Shown here: positions 11,901-20,953 of the stretch, in pieces
Layout: the number at the start of each line of letters is the position of its first letter
Numbering within the stretch: the stretch's first letter is position 1
Assembly: GCF_037126465.1 (NCBI RefSeq)
Contig: NC_088201.1
Span: 25,776,550 to 25,840,549 of the forward strand
DNA from: Ornithodoros turicata
Lineage: Eukaryota > Arthropoda > Arachnida > Ixodida > Argasidae
Length of the DNA stretch: 64,000 nucleotides
Direction: 5' to 3'
Made by a program: the position numbers and the translations under genes
The notes under the pieces: generated by a model
What the model was told of the DNA's origin: nothing
Seen by the model: the letters and a program-made list of their open reading frames with translations, nothing else
The model's database searches: none

Positions 11901-12064
11901 AGCTATTTTAGAGACGAATTTCTATAAAAAAAGATAGTCAAATACATTTTTTGAAAACGCTTCCTCTGTGAAACCTTCACATACACAGAAGATGGGATAG
12001 AGGCCCACACTCAAATGAGGAAGAAAATAGCTGGTTTACCTTGCTTGCTCTGGACTTTACCCAT
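8851..12064 (-). CDS. 5' part of an unidentified gene, predicted N-myristoylated product (partial)
   Basis: Two minus-strand exons join in phase: 12040-12064 (ATG plus 8 codons, one base over) and 8851-8948 (two bases completing the codon, then 32 codons). The joined start is MGKVQSKQG, a good N-myristoylation context (Gly2, Ser6), followed by DCIVVNAHFNPVCQLDDD and a Gln/Lys-rich stretch ending FACS. An in-frame TGA lies a few codons upstream of the ATG, and the ATG context (A at -3, G at +4) is strong. Splice sites are G|GTAAAC, TTTACTTCAG|G and G|GTAAGTG. Further exons must lie at lower coordinates; none was recognised before position 1. The family is uncertain. The MGK-x-x-SK start and a GD-x-x-V-x-A pattern recall the amino terminus of Naked cuticle (Wnt inhibitor) proteins, but no EF-hand exon is seen, so that is only a possibility. 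Confidence 0.45.
9000..12039. other. Intron 1 of the candidate minus-strand gene; otherwise no feature
   Basis: It contains C12 at 9365-9376 and two loose GATGTTGAT-type clusters (9985-10080 and 11130-11215). No other coding exon is supported. Confidence 0.4.
12040..12064 (-). CDS. Candidate exon 1 of the N-myristoylated-protein gene
   Basis: ATG is at 12064-12062, encoding MGKVQSKQ, with donor GTAAAC at 12039-12034. It is very short, so the support is the ATG context, the upstream stop and phase agreement with 8851-8948. Confidence 0.45.
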
Positions 12065-12573
12065 GATGTAGTACACCGGAAATCACATAAACACGCACAT
12101 CATGGCAAATCAACAAAAACAGTTGCCGGAGAAACAACACACCGCCATCCTGAACAGTTATTTTACGGTGCAGCTCAATGAAAAAAAACCCACAAAGCTA
12201 CCTCGCCGGAGAAGCACAAGCAGTACAGCCCAAGAGGGTAAGGAGCAAGGGAGCAAGTAAGCGAAGGTGGCCAATGAGGACTTCAGGACGGGCTCACTTT
12301 TAGATGGGAGGGGGAGACGGCAGTCCGCCTGCTACTCCTGCACCTGTGAAGTGTATGGGACGGTGTAGCATTCGAAGCTCTTAATTGAACACTGCCACCG
12401 TAGGCATCATGCAGCACGGTTGACATTGGTCTGTTATGACTGCGTTCCGACACATCTGACGATTTCATTCCTCAAACTACTCAACTTGTTCGTACTCAAA
12501 TTCCCTGTAGCAAAATGTATTGGGTATTACTCCAGACTTATCTTTTCTCTGAGGAAACTGCGTTGCATCTTTC

Positions 12574-12608
<35 letters not shown>

Positions 12609-14699
12609 CATGTCACTCGGTTTTTCTGTTCCGATCGCTCCTCAGGTTTCGTCTCTTCGTTTTATATAGTCCTCGCTATTGTGTGCGGCTATTCGCACTT
12701 CCCTCTTCCAATACTGCTCTCATTCTCTAGCTGTTCCACGCAGGCTGTGTACTTGTATCCGTCACAACATTTGCGTACGCTTCGCTGTAACGTAATGCCA
12801 AGGCTTTAGATATTGTTGTTCCGCGATCACTCAATGCAGGAGGTAGAAATTCACTGCAGTTATTAATTCGCGATGCAATGTTGTGTTTTTATCGTTAGTG
12901 GATGATTAGTATCTGCAAATCCGACAAGGTCATATTTGTTTTCCGCGGTGCTTTTTCTTTTTGCATGCGTAACATGCAAATAAATTTTCTGTTTTGTATT
13001 TTTCTTTCTTCCTTTGCGTTACTTAAAAGTATGTACCACAACCAGGTGGGAGAAACCAGGAAAGAAAGAAAAATGCAATAATTACTACACCAATTGAAAC
13101 CATTGTATTTTCGAACCATCTTTTAGCCGATCGCCGTGTTGTCTCCGAACAGTGTTTCTCATCAAGCGAAGAAATGAAAGCGGAAGTGAGGCTTTCATCT
13201 CAACCAGGAACCCAAGTGCAGCGATCGACGTCAAAAGCTCTCGCTAACGTTGGATAGTATTTTCCTTCTCATCTTTGTTTTTTTCTTCCATCGCGCTCCA
13301 AGTATAAAGATATTTTATTCGCATTTCTTCTCGCCCTCCTCGCACGGGGCGTTTATTTTTTACGATCCCCTTTGATGTCGCCGCAGCCCGTAAAATGACC
13401 CCCAACCGACTTCCAGAAACCTATCATTGGGATGGGCGGGCACGGCGTTGCACGATGGGAATTATTCGTGCGCGCCGCCAAAGGAAAAAAAGAAAGAAGA
13501 AGAAAGCCCAGAAAAACAGCAACACCAAAGTGCGAAATCCTCCTCTCATGCCTGCTGGACCCCCTTATCCTGTCCCTCCGGACACCACCAGGGGTCTACG
13601 AGATCCGCTCTTGGCCAAGAGTTGCAAGAATCGCAAAGGCGCCCCTTTGTCTCGCTAAAGATCACATTTAATTAAAAGTGCGTAACGCCTTGTGCGGGGA
13701 AGGAAGTATGGGAAATATTTGCGGGTACAAGGAAGAGATATTCAAACTCGACAGGTAATCGGAGCAATGAACCGTCAGAGCCACTGTACCGACTCAATCG
13801 AACGAAAAACAATGCATTTGTATCTGCTTTGTCCCGTCGGTAAAACGCAGGTCCCCGAAATGTAATCGCCAAGCGAGGCGGACAACAGGAGCATAGACGA
13901 TCCTACCCCGTGACTCTTCGAGAGGGAAGGGGAAAATATGTTCCCGAGCTCGGCGGCCTCTCAGTGTGTCTTCCAGGTTTCTTTTCTATTCATTTACTTG
14001 TTTATTTATTTTTGCGCAGATTGGGGGGCTGTTTTTAACGCTGAGGGCGGTGATAGCCCAGATTCGGTTCCTCACCAATACGCGCTTACCAATACCTCCA
14101 ACAAAGCCTTTCCATCACGTCAGGGCACACACTGGTTTGTGTCTTTGTCATACACATTCAGTCAAATTTCAAAAAATTTTCCGTGCATGCCTAATTTGAC
14201 GCTAAATACTTCGCGTGCTTTTTCTTTTTCTTCTTTTCCTTTTTTTTTTTCTTTTGTGTGGTTACCTCGCTGCCATTGGTGCCCATATGCTCGCCCAATT
14301 ACGCAAGAATAACCTCACTGATAGCCACATTGCATCAACAAATGTTAGCCACAGCCAGACGCTATTTGTCGTGCTTAGACACAAAAGTGCATAATCAGTT
14401 GTCGATCACCAAATTAAAAAGGTACAAATCGGTTGGGGTGTTGCAAGTGGAGGCTGCAGTTTCCGGAACATATGCACACAAATGCCATGACCAATGGACC
14501 TTTTTCACATTCCTAGCACACGTATCCTATCGGCTGTCCAGCGAAACACGATCGGCGCGTGCCAAAGCACAGCCGGCGCCATATTGGCGCCATCTATTGA
14601 ATATGTAGGGAACCTTCTTCGGCGCCGTCAGGGTCACAGAGCATGCGCAGAAACGTTGTGAAAAAAATCAGAGTGGACAAAAACGTCCGCTCGTTAGTG
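12065..14699. other. Intergenic, no supported gene
   Basis: It contains the (GT)n run at 12576-12607. Open frames at 13395-13675 are Lys/Arg/Pro-rich without a family match. Confidence 0.5.
12576..12607. repeat. (GT)n microsatellite
   Basis: About 16 TG/GT units. Confidence 0.95.
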
Positions 14700-14962
14700 T
14701 TTACACCTACCACGGTCGTGCTGAAGACGGGGAGGTGGTAGGTTCAAACCCTACCACCGGTTTTGTTGTCTTAGGCTGTTTTCCCTCGGTTTTCCTGCAG
14801 ACTTTCGTGACGGATGTCGGTACACTTCCCCATAAAGTCGGCTCAAGACGAAAGCTAACCCAGCTGTCCGCGTTCTTCCTGCGCTCCTCTGTCCATGTCT
14901 CTGTACGCCGCTGTAGCCACAGTTGCTTGACTGCGCTAACGCAGAATTTAAAATCAAAATAT
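14700..14962 (+). mobile_element. tRNA-Ser-like SINE, near full length
   Basis: It reads CGTGCTGAAGACGGGGAGGTGGTAGGTTCAAACC (variable arm plus B box, written here in pieces: the arm at 14717-14741, the B box GGTTCAAACC at 14742-14751), then the family body and the tail GCGCTAACGCAGAATTTAAA. The A-box half is missing or diverged. Confidence 0.8.
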
Positions 14963-15022
14963 GACGAACGAATTGGTTGCTATTTCTACGGTGCTATCTC
15001 TTAGATGAATACTCTACTACCA

Positions 15023-15200
15023 GCTCCCGTGGCGTAGTGGTTAGGATGATCGCTTTCCAGACCGAGACTAGGAGGAGGTGGCGCGGGTTTGTTTGTTTGT
15101 TATGTGTTGAGGTCGTGCTATTTGAGGATTTCCAGCAGACTTTCCAGACGAATGAAGTCGGCCCAGGACGCATATTAACCTCCCGCGTTGCCACGGGTTG
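15023..15200 (+). mobile_element. tRNA-derived SINE, related subfamily
   Basis: The head CCCGTGGCGTAGTGGTTAGG (15030-15049) has an A box. The body contains GAAGTCGGCCCAGGACGCAT, shared with 57462-57680 and similar to the main family's AAGTCGGC segment. The B-box region is interrupted by GTTTGTTTGTTT. Confidence 0.7.
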
Positions 15201-15474
15201 CCACCTTGACACGGGAAGCGCACGTGCCGTGTGCTTCCTCCCTGGTATCGCTTTCCTCTTCTCTGGCTTGTGCTGGCTGCAAAAGCGCTGGGTGTGAGGC
15301 TGGCTGGAAAACGGTGTATACCTTCTGATTTCGGTCTGCTATTCAAATTGTCTGGTTAGACAAAACAACTGAGTACGTTTGCTTTCCAATGAGCCGCTTG
15401 ATAGTGAGGTCTATGTTCGGTTGCAAGTAGAAAATTTCATGTAACAGCATCGCCTGCTGACCTTCAGGTCTTTG

Positions 15475-15790
15475 ATTTTTTTTTTTAATTCCGCGTTAGC
15501 GCCGCGAAGCAATTGCGGCTATGAGCGGCGTACAGATTCGACAGATGGAGAGAGGACAGCAGGAAAGAGTGGGGGACAGGGGGCTTAGTATGAGTCCTGG
15601 GACGACTTCATGGGGTAACTGTGCCGGCATTCGTTTGGAAAGTATTCGGAAAAACCAGGGAAACCATCAGACAGCACAGCCGGTGGTAGGATTCGAACCC
15701 ACCACCTCCCAGTCTTCAGCACGTCCTTGGCGAGCGGGACGACCAACGAGCGAGACCGCTTAAACCGCTTGGCCATGCCGCTGGTCAGCT
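15475..15790 (-). mobile_element. Full-length tRNA-Ser-like SINE
   Basis: On the minus strand it begins near 15790 with GCATGGCCAAGCGGTTTAAG (A box), continues through a tRNA-Ser-type long variable arm to the B box GGTTCGAATCC (about 15690-15700), then about 200 bases of body, the tail GCGGCGCTAACGCGGAAT and an A tract (T run 15475-15486 on plus). The tRNA-Ser-like head resembles the Ruka SINE type described in ticks. It is the most complete copy here. Confidence 0.85.
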
Positions 15791-15924
15791 CTTTGAGAGA
15801 TTTTCAGGAATATGAAGTGCACGTACGCGAACTAGCAATGTTGCCGATTTGTTTGCACAGCCTAACTCTACATATTTGTACATTCTTAAAGGAAAACTGC
15901 GCACCAAAAACGTGTTGAAGTAAC

Positions 15925-16065
15925 GTTTTTTTTTTTTTTTCATTCCGTGTTAGCGCCGCGAAGCAACTGTGGCTATGAGCGGCGTGCAGACGTGGACAGG
16001 TGGAGAGAGGACAGCAGGAAGGAGTGAGAGACAGGGGTGTTAGTTTGCGTCCTGGGCCGACTTCA
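15925..16065 (-). mobile_element. SINE copy, 5'-truncated
   Basis: Same tail and body as 15475-15790, with a long A tail (T run near 15926-15939 on plus), ending within the AAGTCGGCCC segment. Confidence 0.8.
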
Positions 16066-17535
16066 ATCCATACCATATGATGTTTCAGTGGACACAGTTT
16101 CTCATCCCCAGGAGGCACAGATAATTAGAAAACAAATATTTTCCTATGAGTGATTCGGCGCTCCTCCACGGAAGAGCGGTCCAGCAACACTGGGCTTCCC
16201 GTCACCGGTATTCTTCGCGTGCGCCTTTCTGTGGGTTCTGTTCTGCCGTCTGCCAGTGGCGAGTACTTTACAACAAAATCGAGAAAGCAGATGACTCGTC
16301 ATAGACTAGACTCGAGGTGCCTGAGAAGATGAACAATGTTCTTAGGCACGTTGAGGCTTGTGTTGTGTTCGTCTCTTTCAGCCTCAAAACAGTTGTACTT
16401 TCCATGAAGAATAGTACACCGTGTGGTTCGCATGTGTGGAGTAACATATTATTAACGAGTAAGAATGAGATAAATGCTACGTTTGACAGAAGCAGCGGCA
16501 GCAGTGCTACGTACATGAACACCCGCGTAATTCATGGAAAATGTTAGTGGTTTGATTTTCCCATGCCACACATATGGTGGCACTAACTGTACTCGGCAGT
16601 TATCCCTTGCGATACAATAGCATACAACGAGATGACCAATATCTACCCTCATTGACTTGTTCATCGAAAGCTCGGCAAACAGCAACCATGCTTCAGCTCT
16701 AGCAATTCGATATTTGTTCACCATCACCACGCTTGTAGTGTTTGAGGCCATGTGGCATGCTTCTGACGCCATACACAACCACGACTACACAACAAAGGTC
16801 TTTGCTTTTCTCTACGGTTGTTCTCTAGCAGAATCAGTGTAATGACAAAGGCAATAGCGCAATACCGATACATGTTCGTACCCAGAGATGCGGGGAAGAA
16901 AAAGAAACAAAAACAAACAACAACAAAACAACAATAATAATTATAATAATAACGAAAATTGAGGGAAAATCGGTTTCTTTCCGCTTGCTTTTTCTTTTTT
17001 TTTTTTCACAGCGTCGGAAAAATTGGCCAAAATTTCCAATCCTGAAAATTAAAAACATATAAAGTTATGGCAAAGTATAACGCATTAAACCTGGCCAAAA
17101 TCACTTTTCGACTCGTATTTCTCAATGGCACATCTCAAACGCTCACCCCCGAGCAAATCATAGCCGATCTTTCCCTTCTCTCAATCGTGTAGGACCAGGA
17201 TTCAGATACAGAGACCGCCTTTCTTGTGCCATGACAAACAAGCAATCCCAGAGGTGATTTTGCGAGAGGTAGCACCACGAAGCACGAAGTAGCACAAAAC
17301 AAAATTAAATTTCCCGCGCGACTACCGTCATCGGCGGCGGCGCATGGCAGGTTGGAAAAAGCTGTATTAAAATCACTTTTTGAATATACTACAGGACATT
17401 CGACGTTCCTCTTGATGCCAGTTCCTTCCTAAGTTTTTCTTCATTCGGGTAATACGGTTTTTCAATTTTTTTTTTTTTTTTTTCTCGTCCTGTGATTGTG
17501 ACGCTGGTCGGTAGGTAGACCTGTAAGTGCTGAAG
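16066..17535. other. Upstream region of HSBP1, no other gene supported
   Basis: Open frames at 16268-16842 on both strands have no family match or splice support. A long T run sits at about 17467-17484, about 50 bases before the HSBP1 start codon. No TATA box is obvious close to the ATG. Confidence 0.45.
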
Positions 17536-17658
17536 ATGGCGGAACAGGCAAGCTATCCGTCAGCAAAAAATCAGGAAGGAAAGGCAGATTTAAGCAAAAA
17601 CCCCCCAACAGGCGATCATGTTCCTGATCCGAAGAACATCCAAGACTTAACGCAATAC
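17536..17658 (+). CDS. HSBP1: HSBP1 exon 1
   Basis: 41 codons from ATGGCG, with donor GTATGA right after the Tyr codon at 17658. Phase 0 at the junction. Confidence 0.93.
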
Positions 17659-20600
17659 GTATGAATCTACTTACTCTATGCAGTTCTTGTTGCTTGTAAA
17701 AAAAGATCGCGCACTCCCGACGACTTTGGGTTTTTGAAACTTTTTGACAACTGACCATACGAGAATCGACATCACGGGACGAGCTTGAGCACCGCTGTAC
17801 GGTACTGTTCTGTACGCTCGGATTTCAGCAATAAACCCTCATCAGCTAGCACGTCGGTCGGGCATTGTTTTGGTTGGCGTCACCATTCCGCAAGTCGGCT
17901 TCACCTCGCTGTCGAAATGGGTTTTGTGGGGTGAGGCAAACTGCCAAAGTCGCACTAAACTAACCTAAACTATCACTAGTTTTGGAAAGTTTATGATATA
18001 GTTGGTCGGTTTAATGACATTTTAGGTTGGTTTAGTGTTTATGACACTTTTAGGTTGTTTAGTGCGGCTTTGGCGGTTTGCCTCGCCCCAACAAAACCCA
18101 TGTCTTTTTATTGAAATCTACAGAAGCACGAAACCATACTGCGATGCACGATTCATAATACATTATTTTAAATGCAGCTCGTTACACCTTCTTTAGAGTA
18201 CCATTCTTTATAGAAAAAGTTTGGAGCTTTTCTCATTATTTCAATAACCGCATACTTTAACCTGATCGCATGATAGAAGTGCAGTGCGCTGGCCAGTGGA
18301 ACTACAAGTGCATTAGTAGTTGACAGCGGGATGTAGTCTGTCAGCCTTAGATTTTCATCATGTTCATTGCAGCTTTCCTTGTGCATCCCAATGAAACTTT
18401 TTACTCAATTATTTCACACTTACTTCACAATTCTTACTATTTTGCAGGTACAAACGCTCTTGCAACAGATGCAAGATAAATTCCAAGTCATGTCGGACCA
18501 AATATTGTCAAGAAATATCCTTTTCAGCTGTTTCTGTGTGTTTTGTGGGATGTGCTAGCACAACATTATGCAGGGGTGCTGAGCAGTTTGGCAGGGGTGC
18601 GTTGATACAATGGTGCTCATGATGGTAATAGGCAAACTGTTTTTTACCCAGCACTGGGGTTTTATCGATTTTAAAATGAACAACCAATTCATATTCTTGG
18701 TTGGCACTATGACAAGTAAGTTTTTCAAAATATCTGTGGGGACAAAACATTCTGACGAGACACTGCTAGTAGTTGAATTGCGTGAACACAGGAACAAGAT
18801 GAAAAACACACCACAAGGCAAGCACCAAGTCTTGTGGCATGTTTCTCGACATGATTCTGCATCCATCCCATATTTGAATTCATTTCCAACCAACTAGCCC
18901 AGCTAACTTCTCTTTTGAAGCCTCTCATAGGTGCTTTAAGTGGAAGTATTCTGTCCCTGTTCCAGCAACCCTGTTTCTTTATGTTTACTGTGTTAGTTAT
19001 GTAGAGAATATCAAGTAAATTCATCTGAGGAAGGCAAAATTATTATGCAAGGTAAAGAAGAAAACGCAACATTGAAATGGAAAATTGACCTGCCACACAA
19101 CGCTTTTCCTCTTGTTGTGACACTTGTGTAGTAGAAAAATTTCTACAACACTACAGGGGACTGCACGCCCTTCTACCTACAGAGTAATACATCAAGTGCC
19201 GCCATATTCGCATGCCATAAGCAACGCCATAAGCAACGCCATATTCGTCAGCGGTAGAAGGTTCATTTTCCTTCGTCATGTTCATGAACTCACTAGTGCA
19301 GTTTGTTCGTGGAGGAACTACTTTCAGGGATGTAGCAAATGCTGAAAATGTACAGTCACCTTAAAAGTCTTCTAGTAGTTGTATTCTAAGGGGGGGAAAA
19401 GCTTAGAAGCTTGTTTCAAGGTTATATGAAACATGTTTTGTTTGAAATGTGTTGTTTATACAAAAGATGTTTCATACAAAAAGTATCAAACCATTTGAGT
19501 AACACTCAAAAATCAGTGGATTAGCATTTTAATGTGACATGTGTACGTAACCTATTGAATGTAATATGCATATGCCTTTTTGGGCACTTTTCATGGCGTG
19601 CACGAAAAGGTATTGGAGCTATACAAGGTCTATATGATGAAAGCTAAAGATGAAAAATTCTGGAAAATTTCTGGTTTGGTAGATGATACAGTGGAGGGTG
19701 ACATTTGTTCACCTGGTCTGCCTTTCTCAGGTATCTCTATGTGAAGTGACAAGGCCAAAGTGAAGTTTGGCATATCCATGGCCAAACATACACCATGGGG
19801 AGTGTTAATCATTCATGTATACGCATATTTAAATATCAGCACAGGATAACGTCATTCTTCAGTCTCGGTAATTAAACAACAACTTCAACTCCCTAACCTA
19901 GAAAAACGTCGATACATTGCAAGGTTGTCTCTGTTTCACAAGTTCATTCATACCATTCCGCCTAGCATTTCCCCTATCATTCGTTCTTCCACAATCTTTC
20001 CCCGCTTCGACCATTTGTACAAGGTAACTCGTTTCGCCTGCCACACTGATATCTTTGCTAAATCATTTTTTTGTAAGACTACTATTAACTTAATGATCTT
20101 CCCTTGAATATTGCGGAGCTCACTGATCACACCATGTTTCATAGGAAGATATCATCTACCATTTAACCATTCACTAATAATCAATTGATTCCTTGCTTTT
20201 CGCACTGTTATTTGTCAAGTGCATTTATTGTTATACCTAATATCTGTACGACCCCACCCCCCATGCAATGCTCGCAAGAGCCTTTGGGGTATTGTAAATA
20301 AATAAATAAATAAGTGTGTGAAGCAGGTGAATTTTCCAGGAAGGTTTTGTGAAAATAATTTCTATAGGAATACAGCGAAATACATCACACTGACGTTAAA
20401 AAATGTAGAATTTGAGTATAAAAACCTGGAAGGTTGCTTGGGAATTATAAATCAGGATCGGGTACTAATAAATTGTACAGTGGTCTGTGTTCCAGCAACA
20501 TAGAAAATCACAGATAAAGAGAGAGTGTGTGCAACACCTTTCATGTGAGATTGGGTTCCTGTGCCATGGAAAGGTAGTAAGCTTAACTTTGCATGCGTGA

Positions 20601-20953
20601 CTTGTCTTTTCTGATAGAACTTACCCACTAGCAAGTCGCATGCGTTCCACATTAGCCATTTAAAATGCAAACGTTCAAACTGATCGTACTATGAAGTTGA
20701 GGCACACAGGCCATTGCTTGTGTTATATCTTGGGAGCATTGAAAAGAATGGTAGCTGCAACTGGGCCAACTAAAGCGAAAAATTTTTAAACTTTGCACAA
20801 ATGCATGACAAAATGTTGGAGACAAGATGTTTTTACAGTTCTTTCTTTCCTTGACATTGCATACTCGATGAAATGGGTCACAGGATCGATGATCTAGAGA
20901 AGAACATCACTGAACTCATGACTCAAGCAGGTGTTGATGAGGCAGAAAAGTGA
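17536..20953 (+). CDS. HSBP1: Heat shock factor-binding protein 1 (HSBP1), complete, three exons
   Basis: HSBP1 is a small coiled-coil protein that binds trimeric HSF1 and damps the heat shock response. Exons are 17536-17658, 18448-18514 and 20865-20953, totalling 279 bases (92 aa plus TGA). Residues 31-41 ([11 protein letters not shown]), 42-63 ([20 protein letters not shown], then SR) and 64-92 ([20 protein letters not shown], then QAGVDEAEK) match the conserved HSBP1 core almost residue for residue, including its heptad repeats. The first 30 residues are a longer, poorly conserved leader than the five or so in human HSBP1, with no internal Met to start from. Intron 1 (17659-18447) is GT-AG. 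Intron 2 (18515-20864) is AT-AC with U12 signals; no GT-AG alternative keeps the frame. Intron 1 contains a MITE and intron 2 a LINE fragment. Confidence 0.95.
17917..18101. mobile_element. 185-bp MITE with about 45-bp inverted repeats, in HSBP1 intron 1
   Basis: The left arm starts ATGGGTTTTGTGGGGTGAGG at 17917; the right arm ends with its diverged reverse complement at 18101 (CCTCGCCCCAACAAAACCCAT). The centre is rich in TTAGGTT/AACCTAA motifs. Most of the element can fold back on itself. No clear target duplication was seen. Confidence 0.8.
18448..18514 (+). CDS. HSBP1: HSBP1 exon 2
   Basis: Acceptor TTTTGCAG ends at 18447. 22 codons plus one base encode the most conserved HSBP1 segment ([12 protein letters not shown]...). 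It is followed directly by ATATCCTTT, the U12-type donor. Confidence 0.93.
18515..20864 (+). other. AT-AC U12-type intron of HSBP1
   Basis: The 5' end is ATATCCTTT (18515-18523), identical to the U12 donor consensus. TTCCTTGAC (20847-20855) is a perfect U12 branch-site match with the branch A at 20854. The intron ends AC at 20863-20864, ten bases after the branch A. Splicing these ends restores Ile64 from A|TC and keeps the HSBP1 frame. Confidence 0.9.
19868..20312 (+). mobile_element. LINE (non-LTR retrotransposon) 3' fragment in HSBP1 intron 2
   Basis: A frame from about 19875 encodes [20 protein letters not shown] and continues through [17 protein letters not shown], then after a one-base shift near 20094 [14 protein letters not shown]. 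This pattern (LEKRR...LF-K...R...F...NDLP) is the extreme C-terminal end of Jockey/CR1-type LINE ORF2. The element ends with TTTGGGGTATTGTAAATAAA and an (AATA)n tail at about 20297-20312. It is 5'-truncated and frameshifted. Confidence 0.8.
20865..20953 (+). CDS. HSBP1: HSBP1 exon 3 (last)
   Basis: Two bases completing Ile, then [13 protein letters not shown]...GVDEAEK and TGA at 20951-20953. Matches the HSBP1 C-terminal half. Confidence 0.93.

Noticed and set aside
13395..13675. Possible Ig-domain fragment (DGNYSCAP)
   Set aside because: The short match to an Ig F-strand is not supported by the preceding strands or by splice sites; the rest is Lys/Glu-rich.
15669..15790. Possible tRNA-Ser gene on the minus strand
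   Set aside because: A and B boxes are present, but the sequence runs directly into a SINE body shared by several copies, so it is a SINE head.
16150..16842. Possible receptor-like or transposon coding region
   Set aside because: Frames on both strands contain stops and no motif; nothing distinguishes it from noncoding DNA.
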